A stretch of 64,000 nt of DNA from VRUE01 sp963697915 (GTDB lineage Bacteria > Actinomycetota > Thermoleophilia > Solirubrobacterales > 70-9), in assembly GCA_963697915.1 (NCBI GenBank), contig OY969103.1, positions 1,922,001-1,986,000 on the forward strand, read 5' to 3'. Below the pieces are notes generated by a model. That model was not told the origin of the DNA. It worked only from the letters and a program-made list of their open reading frames with translations, and did no database searches. Positions within the stretch are counted from its first letter, which is position 1; every line of letters begins with the position of its first letter. The translations under genes and the position numbers were made by a program. Positions 54,591-63,500 of the stretch are shown in pieces.

Positions 54591-55901
54591 ATGTCCGAGC
54601 GCGGAGGGGCAGGCGCCCTCGCTGACCCAGTAGCTGGCTCGCCGGTTTACCCGGCCGGCAGCCGCGTGAACGAGCGCGGCCACCTCGAGATCGCCGGCTG
54701 CGACGTGGTCGATCTCGCCGCCGAGTTCGGCACGCCGGCCTACATCTACGCCGAGGACGAGATGCGCGCCCGCGCCCGCGCCTACCGCGAGGCCTTCGAG
54801 CGGCGCGGCGCGGATTTCGAGGTCCTCTTCGCCTCCAAGGCCTTCCCCTGCACCGCCGCCTACCGGCTCTTCGCCGAAGAGGGCCTCTCGGTCGACGTCG
54901 CTTCCGGTGGCGAGCTGCACACCGCGCTCAAGGCCGGCTTCGACCCCGCCCGCATCCACATGCACGGCAACAACAAGAGCGACGAGGAGATCCTCTTCGC
55001 CAGCCGCGCCGGGGTCGGCCACCTGATCCTCGACTCCTTCGACGAGATCGAGCGCTGCGAGCGGCTGCTCGAGCGGCGCCAGCCGGTGCTGATCCGGGTC
55101 ACGCCCGGGATCAAGCCCTCGACCCACGACTACATCCAGACCGGCCAGCTCGACTCCAAGTTCGGCTTCGGGCTCGAGGACGGGCTGGCGGCGCGGGCGA
55201 TCGAGCGCGTGCTCGCCTCCGAGCAGCTGGAGCTGGTCGGGCTGCACGCCCACATCGGCTCGCAGATCTTCGAGCTCGAGCCCTACCGGCTGGCGATCCA
55301 GGCGCTCGGCGAGCTGGCCGGCGAGTGGTGCCGGCTTGTCAACGTCGGCGGCGGGCTCGGGATCGCCTACACGGCCGAGGACGAGCCGCCCTCGATCGGG
55401 GCCTACGTCGACGTCAAGGTGCGCGGCGTCGCCGACGTCTTCGGCAAGGGGGTGCGGATCCTGGTCGAGCCGGGCCGCTCGCTGGTCGGCAACGCCGGCC
55501 TCACCGCCTACCGGGTCGGCACGGTCAAGGAGATCCCCGGGGTGCGCACCTACGTCGCCGTCGACGGCGGCATGTCCGACAACCTGCGCCCGATGCTCTA
55601 CGGCTCCACCTACGAGGCGCTGATCGCCGACCGGGCGGCGGCGCCGGCCGAGGCGCTGGCGACGATCGCCGGCATGCACTGCGAGTCGGGCGACGTGATC
55701 GTGCGCGACACGATGCTCGCCGCCCCGGCCGTCGGCGACGTCCTCGTCACGCCCGCGACCGGCGCCTACGGCCACGCGATGGCGAGCAACTACAACGGCG
55801 TGCCGCGGCCACCGGTCGTCTTCTGCCGCGACGGCGAGGCCCGGGTCGTGGTGCGGCGCGAGACCTTCGAGGACCTGACCTCCCGCGACGTCGATGACTG
55901 A
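54591..55901 (+). CDS. lysA: Diaminopimelate decarboxylase
   Basis: LysA decarboxylates meso-DAP to lysine. The 436-residue PLP enzyme has the Schiff-base Lys in LFASKAFPCTAAY, HMHGNNKSDEEI, HAHIGSQIFE, VNVGGGLGIAY and the CESGDVIVRDTML active-site segment supplying the second-subunit Cys. CAGAAT lies 8 nt before ATG 54591. The 3' end overlaps hom by 8 bp, starting the lysA-hom-thrC-thrB operon. Confidence 0.95.
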   Translation: MSERGGAGALADPVAGSPVYPAGSRVNERGHLEIAGCDVVDLAAEFGTPAYIYAEDEMRARARAYREAFERRGADFEVLFASKAFPCTAAYRLFAEEGLSVDVASGGELHTALKAGFDPARIHMHGNNKSDEEILFASRAGVGHLILDSFDEIERCERLLERRQPVLIRVTPGIKPSTHDYIQTGQLDSKFGFGLEDGLAARAIERVLASEQLELVGLHAHIGSQIFELEPYRLAIQALGELAGEWCRLVNVGGGLGIAYTAEDEPPSIGAYVDVKVRGVADVFGKGVRILVEPGRSLVGNAGLTAYRVGTVKEIPGVRTYVAVDGGMSDNLRPMLYGSTYEALIADRAAAPAEALATIAGMHCESGDVIVRDTMLAAPAVGDVLVTPATGAYGHAMASNYNGVPRPPVVFCRDGEARVVVRRETFEDLTSRDVDD

Positions 55902-57117
55902 TTCTGTCCGCATCGGTCTGCTCGGGCACGGCACGGTCGGCGCTGCCTTCGCCGAGCTGCTCGCCGCCCGCGCCGACGCGGTCGAGGCGGCGACCGGGCG
56001 CCGCCCGGAGCTGGCCGGGACGCTGACCCGCGGCGAGGGCGACTTCGGCGAGATCCTCGCTGCCTCCGACGTCGTCGTCGAGCTGATCGGCGGCACCGAG
56101 CCGGCCCGCGAGTACGTGCTCGCGGCGCTGCGCGCCGGGCGCCCGGTGGTCACCGCCAACAAGCAGCTGCTCGCCCAGCACGGCGAGGAGCTCTTCGCCG
56201 CCGCCCGCGAGGCCGGGGTGCAGCTGCGCTTCGAGGCCGCGGTCGCCGGCGTGATCCCGATCGTGCGCGTGATCCAGGAGAGCTTCGGCGTCACCGAGAT
56301 CGACAAGGTCTTCGGGATCGTCAACGGGACGACCAACTTCATCCTCACCGAGATGGCCGCCAGCGGCGCCGAGTACGGCGCGGTGCTGGCCCGCGCCCAG
56401 GAGCTCGGCTACGCCGAGGCCGACCCCAGCGACGACGTCAACGGCGCCGACGCGGCGGCGAAGATGGCGATCCTCGCCCGCCTCGCCTTCCACACCCCGG
56501 TCAGCCTCGACCAGGTCGCCTACGAGGGGATCGAGGGGGTCACCGCGGACGACCTCGCCTACGCCAAGGAGCTGGGGCTCTCGCTGAAGCTGCTCGGCGT
56601 CGCCGAACGCCGCGACGGCGGGATCAGCGTCCGCGTCTTTCCCTGCTTCCTCTACGGCGGGCACCCGCTGGCCCCGGTCGGGGGGCCCTTCAACGCGGTC
56701 ATGGTCGAGGCGCCGGCGATCACCGAGGTGACGATGTCGGGGCCCGGCGCGGGCGGGGTCGAGACCGCCTCGGCCGTACTCGGCGACCTGGTCTCGGTCC
56801 TCGCCGGCGAGATCCCCGTCCACGAGACCCGCGCGGAGCTGCCCCTGGTCGCCGACGTCAGCTCCTCCTTCTACCTGCACCTCGAGGTCGCCGACGAGCC
56901 CGGCGTGCTGGCCCGGATCGCCCAGGTCCTGGGCGAGAGCGAGATCTCGGTGAAGAGCGTCGTCCAGCGCGGGATCGGCGACGACGCGCGGCTAGTGATG
57001 GTCGTCCACGAGTGCCTCGAGTCGCGCTTCGCGGCGGCGCTGGAGGAGATCGGCCGGCTGCCCGAGTTGCGCTCGGCGCCGCGCTCGATCCGGGTGATCG
57101 AGGAGCAGTTCGTTTGA
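55894..57117 (+). CDS. hom: Homoserine dehydrogenase
   Basis: Hom reduces aspartate semialdehyde to homoserine with NAD(P)H. The 407-residue product has RIGLLGHGTVGAAF (Rossmann), VTANKQLLAQHG, the family signature FGIVNGTTNFILTEM, and DVNGADAAAKMAILA with the catalytic acidic and Lys residues. A C-terminal ACT domain (about 325-400, YLHLEVADEPGVLARIAQVL) suggests threonine feedback. The gene overlaps lysA and, by a TTGA, thrC. Confidence 0.95.
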   Translation: MTDSVRIGLLGHGTVGAAFAELLAARADAVEAATGRRPELAGTLTRGEGDFGEILAASDVVVELIGGTEPAREYVLAALRAGRPVVTANKQLLAQHGEELFAAAREAGVQLRFEAAVAGVIPIVRVIQESFGVTEIDKVFGIVNGTTNFILTEMAASGAEYGAVLARAQELGYAEADPSDDVNGADAAAKMAILARLAFHTPVSLDQVAYEGIEGVTADDLAYAKELGLSLKLLGVAERRDGGISVRVFPCFLYGGHPLAPVGGPFNAVMVEAPAITEVTMSGPGAGGVETASAVLGDLVSVLAGEIPVHETRAELPLVADVSSSFYLHLEVADEPGVLARIAQVLGESEISVKSVVQRGIGDDARLVMVVHECLESRFAAALEEIGRLPELRSAPRSIRVIEEQFV

Positions 57118-58178
57118 CCTCCCTTATCGAGCGCTTCAGGGAGCGGCTGCCGCTGGAGCCCGACGACCCGGTCGTCAGCCTGCAGGAGGGCTCGACGCCG
57201 CTGATCCACTCGCCGCGGCTCTCGGAGCGGATCGGGGCGCGTGCCTACCTCAAGTTCGAGGGCGCCAACCCGACCGGCAGCTTCAAGGACAGGGGGATGA
57301 CGGTCGCCGTCTCGCGGGCGAAGGGACGGGGCGCCGAGGCTGTGATCTGCGCCTCGACCGGCAACACCGCCGCCAGCGCCGCCGCCTACGCCGCCCGTGC
57401 GGGGATGCGCGGCGCGGTGATCGTGCCGGAGGGCAAGATCGCGATCGGCAAGCTCGCCCAGGCGCTGATGCACGGCGCCCGGGTCGTTGCCCTGCAGGGC
57501 AACTTCGACGAGGCGCTGCAGCTGGTCCGCGAGCTGGCCCAGCGCCACCCGATCGAGCTGGTCAACTCGGTCAACCCATACCGGATCGAGGGCCAGAAGA
57601 CGGCCGCCTTCGAGATCGTCGAAGAGCTCGGCGAATCCCCGGGGGCGCTCGCGATCCCGGTCGGCAACGCCGGCAACGTGACCGCCTACTGGCGCGGCTT
57701 CCAGGAGCTGGCAGGGGAGGGGGAGGCAGAGCTGGGAGTCACTGGTTCGAGCCCAGTCCTCTACGGCTTCCAGGCCGAGGGCGCGGCGCCGCTCGTCCAG
57801 GGCGCCCCGGTCACCAACCCCGAGACCGTCGCCTCGGCGATCCGGATCGGCAACCCGGCCCGCTGGGAGGAGGCGATGGCCGCCTTCACCGCCTCGCGCG
57901 GCCGCGTCGCCGCCGTCTCCGACGAGCAGATTCTCGACGCCTACCGCTGGCTGGCGGCCAGCGAGGGCGTCTTCTGCGAGCCCGCCTCGGCCGCCTCGGT
58001 GGCCGGCCTGCTCGCCCACGGCCTGCCAGTCACCGAGGGGGCGGCGCCACCGGAGTCGGTCGTCTGCGTGCTCACCGGGCACGGCCTCAAGGACCCCGAC
58101 ACGGCGCTCTCCAAAGCGCCGGCGGTGATCAACTGCGAGAACGACCTCGGCGCGGTCGAGCGGGCGGTGTTTGCTTGA
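57114..58178 (+). CDS. thrC: Threonine synthase
   Basis: ThrC converts O-phosphohomoserine to threonine with PLP. The 354-residue product has the PLP Lys in NPTGSFKDRGMT, CASTGNTAASAAAYAARAG, VNSVNPYRIEGQKTAAFEI and PVGNAGNVTAYWRGFQEL. The start is TTG 57114, overlapping the hom stop. A segment of about 15 residues after WRGFQEL appears longer than usual. Its DNA contains a perfect tRNA-T-arm-like hairpin. Confidence 0.94.
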   Translation: MTSLIERFRERLPLEPDDPVVSLQEGSTPLIHSPRLSERIGARAYLKFEGANPTGSFKDRGMTVAVSRAKGRGAEAVICASTGNTAASAAAYAARAGMRGAVIVPEGKIAIGKLAQALMHGARVVALQGNFDEALQLVRELAQRHPIELVNSVNPYRIEGQKTAAFEIVEELGESPGALAIPVGNAGNVTAYWRGFQELAGEGEAELGVTGSSPVLYGFQAEGAAPLVQGAPVTNPETVASAIRIGNPARWEEAMAAFTASRGRVAAVSDEQILDAYRWLAASEGVFCEPASAASVAGLLAHGLPVTEGAAPPESVVCVLTGHGLKDPDTALSKAPAVINCENDLGAVERAVFA

Positions 58179-59059
58179 CCGCTCGCCGCCGACTGGTCCG
58201 CGTCCCGGCCTCCTCGGCCAACCTCGGGCCGGGCTACGACGTGATGGCGGCGGCCGTCGACCTCTTCCTGGAGCTGGAGGTCGAGGAGACCGGTGAGTTC
58301 TCGGTCGACACGGGCGGGCTCGACGTGCCGAGCGGCCGCGAGAACCTGATCGTGCGCGCCTTCGAGCAGCTGCACCCGGCCGACGGGATCACCTTCCGCC
58401 TGCGCAGCGAGATCCCCCTCTCGCGCGGGCTCGGCTCGAGCGCGGCGGCGATCGTCGCCGGCCTCTGCGCCGCCGACCACCTCTACGAGCTGGCCCTCAC
58501 CCAGGAGGACCTGCTGGCGCGGGCGACCGAGATGGAGGGCCACCCCGACAACGTCGCCGCCGCGATCTACGGCGGCTTCGTGATCTGCGACCCGACACGC
58601 AGCGACAAGCCGCCGGCCGCCTCGCGCTTCCCGCCGCCGGACGGGCTCGAGGCGATCGCCGTGATCCCGACCGAGGAAGTCCCGACCAAGCTCGCCCGCG
58701 AGGCGATCCCGCAGAGCCTGCCGACGGCGCAGGCGCTGGCCAACATCTTCAACGCCTCGCGCCTCGTGCTCGGCCTCTACCGCGGCGACCTCGCCCTGAT
58801 CGCCGCCAGCCTCAACGACCAGATCCACCAGGACCGCCGCCGCGACCTCTACCCGCGCTCGATGGAGCTGGTCGAGAGCGCCCGTGAGATGGGCGCTCTC
58901 GGCGCGACGATCTCCGGTGCCGGTCCGACCGTGCTGGTCTGGACCACCTGGCAGGACGCCGGCAAGGTCAACGAGGAACTGAAGCGCCACTGCACGGACT
59001 GGGCCGAGGTCCGCCGCCTCCCCTTCACCTCGCAGGGCGCCGACGTCCCCGAGCTCTAG
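58175..59059 (+). CDS. thrB: Homoserine kinase
   Basis: ThrB phosphorylates homoserine. The 294-residue GHMP kinase has VPASSANLGPGYDVMAAA at the N-terminus, the ATP loop IPLSRGLGSSAAAIVAGL and a GATISGAGPTVLVW motif 3. It starts at TTG 58175 in a TTGA overlap with thrC, so hom, thrC and thrB are translationally coupled. The stop lies in a 15-bp palindrome before the next gene. Confidence 0.95.
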   Translation: MTARRRLVRVPASSANLGPGYDVMAAAVDLFLELEVEETGEFSVDTGGLDVPSGRENLIVRAFEQLHPADGITFRLRSEIPLSRGLGSSAAAIVAGLCAADHLYELALTQEDLLARATEMEGHPDNVAAAIYGGFVICDPTRSDKPPAASRFPPPDGLEAIAVIPTEEVPTKLAREAIPQSLPTAQALANIFNASRLVLGLYRGDLALIAASLNDQIHQDRRRDLYPRSMELVESAREMGALGATISGAGPTVLVWTTWQDAGKVNEELKRHCTDWAEVRRLPFTSQGADVPEL

Positions 59060-59073
59060 TCGGTGCGACTACG

Positions 59074-60138
59074 ATGCCGCTTGTGCCGGCAAGGTTGAGA
59101 ACGAGCCTCGCGCTCGCCCTGGTCGCGTTGCTGGCGGTGCCGGCGGCGGCGGACGCCACCCTGACCTTCGTTCGCAACTCGACCAACCCGGCCGTGTTCG
59201 TGGCGGCCGACAACGGCTCCAAGCAGCGGCGAGTCGCGCTCGGCACCAACCCCCAGGTCTCGCCGGACGGCGAGCTGATCGCCTACCTGACGCCACCCAA
59301 AGGCAAGCAGCGGCAGCCGCACCTGTGGTTGGCGACCGCGTCGGGGGCCGAGCCACCACGCTGGTTGGCGGTCGAGATGGCCTACGGCGACACGATCGCC
59401 TGGTCGCCGGACTCGACCCAGATCGCCTGCGTTCGCGAAGAAGAAGGCGGCGCCCAGATGCTGACCCTGATCGACGTCGCGGCCGGCACCCAGCGCATCA
59501 TCGCCCGCGGTTACTTCAACGGCGTCAGCTTCAGCCCGGAAGGCGGGCAGCTCGTCTATGGGCGCGCGCCCAGCGACCGCTTCCCGCCGCGCAGCGACGT
59601 CTACCGGTTCGACCTGCTTCCGCCCGGGGCGGTCAGCGTCGCGCCCGAGCGGCCCCAGCGGCTGACCACGGACCAGAGCTCGCTCAACCCGCTCTGGGGC
59701 CCAAGCGGCCAGATCGTCTTCGCCAAGCAGCTCGGCGCCAAGCAGCGCAAGTACGGGCCGAAGAACGAGCTCTTCCTGATGAGGGCGGACGGCAGTGGCG
59801 TGCGCCGCCTGACCCGGACCGAGGTCGACCCGCTGCAGGTCGGGCTCGTCCCGACCGAGTGGTCGGCCAACGGCCGGCGCCTGCTGGCCGAGTTCACCGG
59901 CCAGGACACCGCCTACGCGGTCACCGTCAACCCCCGCACGGGCGCTCAGCGATCACTGTCGAGGAACACCGAGATCGGCTTCATCGGCACCGCCCTCTCC
60001 TCCGACGGTGGCCGCGTGCTCGGCTGGAGGGGCGGCTTCGAACCCGGTCCGGACCACGACGTCGTCTGGGTCCCCTACGCCGGCGGCAAGGCCCGGGCCC
60101 TGGTGCGCAACGCCTCCGAACCGGACTGGAGCCGCTGA
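59074..60138 (+). CDS. TolB-like beta-propeller secreted protein
   Basis: The 354-residue product has a signal peptide (cleavage about residue 27, VPAAADA), then PD40-type repeats with the SPDGELIAYL, SPDSTQIACVRE, SPEGGQLVYGRAP and SSDGGRVLGWRGG pattern. Such domains form beta-propellers for protein binding. It lacks the TolB N-terminal domain. It overlaps the cupin gene by one base. Confidence 0.8.
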   Translation: MPLVPARLRTSLALALVALLAVPAAADATLTFVRNSTNPAVFVAADNGSKQRRVALGTNPQVSPDGELIAYLTPPKGKQRQPHLWLATASGAEPPRWLAVEMAYGDTIAWSPDSTQIACVREEEGGAQMLTLIDVAAGTQRIIARGYFNGVSFSPEGGQLVYGRAPSDRFPPRSDVYRFDLLPPGAVSVAPERPQRLTTDQSSLNPLWGPSGQIVFAKQLGAKQRKYGPKNELFLMRADGSGVRRLTRTEVDPLQVGLVPTEWSANGRRLLAEFTGQDTAYAVTVNPRTGAQRSLSRNTEIGFIGTALSSDGGRVLGWRGGFEPGPDHDVVWVPYAGGKARALVRNASEPDWSR

Positions 60139-60509
60139 TGGCCGGCTACACGATCAAGCACCGCGACGAGTTCGAGGTCATGGAGGGGTCTGGAGGCGCG
60201 TCCTGGCTGCTGGCGCGCAAGGCCCTGGGGACCTCCTCGTTCGGGTTCAACCTGGTCGAGATCGCCCCGGGCGGGCAGATCCCCGAGCACGACGAGTCGA
60301 GCAGCGGCCAGGACGAGGTCTACATCGTGCTCGAGGGCGAGGCGATGCTGCGGCTCGACGGCACCGAGCACGCGGCGCCGGCCGGCACCTTCGCCTCGAT
60401 CGAGCCGCCGACCGAGCGCACGATCCTCAATCGCTCGGCGTCGCCGGTCACGGCGCTGCTGATCGGGGTCCAGCCGGAGGGCGGCTACGAGCCGATGTCC
60501 TGGGGCTAG
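60138..60509 (+). CDS. Cupin-domain protein
   Basis: The 123-residue protein has a single cupin barrel with the metal-site region GGQIPEHDESSSGQDEVYIVLEGEA, split over 60270-60345, and a PAGTFASIEPPTERTILN second motif. The usual HxH is altered to EHDE, so metal binding is uncertain. ATG 60138 overlaps the previous stop (TGATG). The function is unknown. Confidence 0.82.
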   Translation: MAGYTIKHRDEFEVMEGSGGASWLLARKALGTSSFGFNLVEIAPGGQIPEHDESSSGQDEVYIVLEGEAMLRLDGTEHAAPAGTFASIEPPTERTILNRSASPVTALLIGVQPEGGYEPMSWG

Positions 60510-60529
60510 GCGAAGCGGCTCCCCGCCCC

Positions 60530-60535
60530 TATAAT
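60530..60535 (+). promoter_or_regulatory. -10 element (TATAAT) of glutamate synthase
   Basis: A perfect TATAAT lies 21 bp after the cupin stop. No clear -35 is seen. A start about 60542 would leave a leader of about 57 nt with a strong GGGAGG ribosome site at 60587-60592. Confidence 0.5.
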
Positions 60536-60598
60536 CCGACGACCTGTCAACCCGTCGCGCGCCCGCTCGGAGAAGGCGCGGAAACCGGGAGGTACAAC

Positions 60599-63500
60599 TT
60601 GTCGAGCACCCAGTCCCGTGATCTTCACGGCGAGGGCGGGCCCCTCCGCTACTCGCCAGAGCGCGCCTATAGGCCGCTTGTCTCTCCACCGAGCGTCGAG
60701 GACAAGGACGCATGCGCGATCTACGCCTCGGTGCGCAAGGACGCGACGCCGAGCAATGAACCGATCGAGCGCGCGATCCCGGCCCTGCAGAAGATGCTCC
60801 ACCGCGCCGGCAACGTCGACGGCGAGGGCGACGGCTGCGGCGTCCTGGTCGACATCCCGCGCAAGATCTGGGCCGAGGAGGTCCGCTCCGGCGGCCACGA
60901 CCCCTCGCTGACCCTCGACGACGCCTTCGCCGTCGCCCACGTCTTCATCGAGCGCTCGCAGGACCGCGAGCAGGTCCGCCACGACGCCCGCGAGCTGCTC
61001 GGCCGCGGCGGCTTCCGCATCCTCGCCGAGCGGATCGGGGTCGTCGACTCGCCGGCGCTCGGTCCGACCGCGCGCGAGGAGGAGCCCCACTTCTGGCAGA
61101 TCGGCGGCCTGATCGCCGACACCGCCAACCGCGAGCGCGTCCTCTTCGACCTGATGGTCGAGCTCGAGGAAGAGCTCGGCGTCCACGTCCCCTCGCTCTC
61201 GGCGACGAGCTGCGTCTACAAGGTGATGGGCGCGCCCAAGGTGCTCGGCGAGTACTACCCGGACCTGCGCGACGAGCGCTTCGAGACGATCGGCTGCTTC
61301 GGCCACAACCGCTACTCGACCAACACCTGGCCCTCCTTCAAGCGGGTCCAGCCGTTCTCGGTGCTCGGTCACAACGGCGAGATCAACACGGTCGAACAGC
61401 TGCGTCAGGAGGCGCGCATGCTCGGCGTCCCGATCCAGCCGGGCAACTCCGACTCACAGGACCTGAACCGGACGATCGACACGCTGATCAGCCGCGACGG
61501 CCTCAGCCTCGCCGAGGCGATGGAGATGGTCGTGCCGCCGATCGTCAACGAGATCCGCTCGCTGCCCGACGACCTTCACCCCTTCTACATGTACCTGCGC
61601 CAGGCGATGGGCCCCTTCGCCCAGGGGCCGGTGGCGCTGATCGCCCGCCACGGCGACGAGTGCGTCTTCTCCGCCGACGCGCTCGGCCTGCGCCCGCTCT
61701 GGCAGGTCGAGACCGGCAACGACTTCGTCTTCAGCTCCGAGCCCGGCGTCGTCTCGGTCAGCGAGATGGTCGCCGAGCCGAAGCCGCTCGCCCCCGGCGA
61801 GAAGGCGCTGGTCTCGATCGACCGCGACCGCAAGCGCTCCACCCTGCACCCCCACGACGAGATGCTGCGCGTCGTCCGCGACCGCTGGCTGGCCCGCACC
61901 GGCGCCGAGGCGGCCGGTCCCTACGACCGCGCGCTCGAGACCGGCGGCCCGCTCGACGGCGAGGCCGTGCCCGGCTACTCCGACGCCGGGCCGGAAGAGC
62001 CGGTCAAGGTCGCCGACCGCGTCCTCGCCGGCTTCGGCTGGCAGCGCGACGACGTCAAACTGGTCCAGCAGATGGCCTCCAACGGGGCCGAGCCGGTCGG
62101 CTCGCTCGGCTACGACGGGCCGCTGGCGGCGCTCTCGCCGGAGCGCCAGAACCTGGCCGACTACTTCAAGGAGACGGTCGCCGTCGTCACCAACCCGGCG
62201 ATCGACCGCGAGCGTGAGATGGAGCACTTCTCGACCCGCTCGGTCTTCGGCCGCCGGCCCTCGATCGGCGACGCCGGCGCCGACACCGGCACGGTCGAGA
62301 CCTCGTTCCCGGTGATCCTCGGCGGCCACCACGACCTGGCGCCGCTCTCCGACAAGACCTACCGCCGCATCGCCCGCCAGCACCAGACCTACCTGCTCGA
62401 GGACCTCTGGGAGGAGTTCCGCGGCCGCGCCGCCGCGGTCGACATCTCGCTGCTCGAGTCGGAGACGACCAAGGGCGCGATCGAGCGGATCAAGCAGGAG
62501 GCGGTCAAGCGGGTGCGCGAGGGGGCCGAGCTGCTCGTCCTCACCGACCGCACCGTCTACGACGCCGAGCGCCGCTACCTCGACCCCCACCTGGCGACCT
62601 CGGCGGTCGACCAGGCGCTGAAGCAGTTCCGGGTCGGTCCCGGCGAGGAAAACCTGCGCCGCCGCTGCGGCATCGTCCTGCGCTCGGCGGCGATCCGCAA
62701 CGTCCACGACACGATGCTCGCCCTCGGGCTCGGCGCCAACGGCGTCTGCCCGTACACGATGGTCGAGGTGATCTGCGTCGAGGACTACGAGACCGACATC
62801 AGCAACCTCTGCGCGGCGCTGGCCAAGGGGATCGAGAAAGTGATCTCGACGATCGGAATCCACGAGGTGCGCGGCTACGCCCGCCAGTTCTCCTCGATCG
62901 GCGTGCGGCCTGAGCTCGCCGAGATCTTCCAGACCGAGGCCTTCGCCGCCAGCGATGGCGGCGGCACCGGCTTCACCTCGCTCGACGAGGACACCAACGA
63001 GCGGGCGCGGATCCTGGGCGGCGACGAGGACGCCAAACCGGCGAAGACGTTCCGCTTCTACCCCAAGGTCTACAAGGCCGCGATCGCCACCGCCAACGGC
63101 TCCGGCGGCTACGCCGAATACAGCGAGAAGGTCCGCGACCTGGAGGCTCAGAACCCGATCTCGATGCGCCACATCATGGGCCTCAAGGGCGACCGGGAGC
63201 CTCTCGCCGACCCCAGCGTGGTCGACGCCGGCATCGGCCACCACGACTACCCGGTCGTGATCTCCTCGATGAGCTTCGGCTCGCAGTCGGAGCCCGCCTT
63301 CCGCGCCTACGCGGAGGCGGCGAAGGCGATCAACATCCTCTGCGTCAACGGCGAGGGCGGCGAGATCCGCGACATGTACGGCAAGTACCGCAAGTGGCGC
63401 GGCCAGCAGGTCGCCTCGGGCCGCTTCGGCGTCTCGGCGGAGATGATCAACTCCTCCTACGTCGCCGAGATCAAGATCGGCCAGGGCGCCAAGCCCGGCG

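Noticed and set aside
57738..57760. A tRNA gene in thrC
   Set aside because: Only the T-arm matches; no acceptor, D or anticodon stems can be formed nearby.
60536..60598. Riboswitch or attenuator in the gltB leader
   Set aside because: The leader is only about 57 nt with one modest GC stem and no match to known riboswitch cores.
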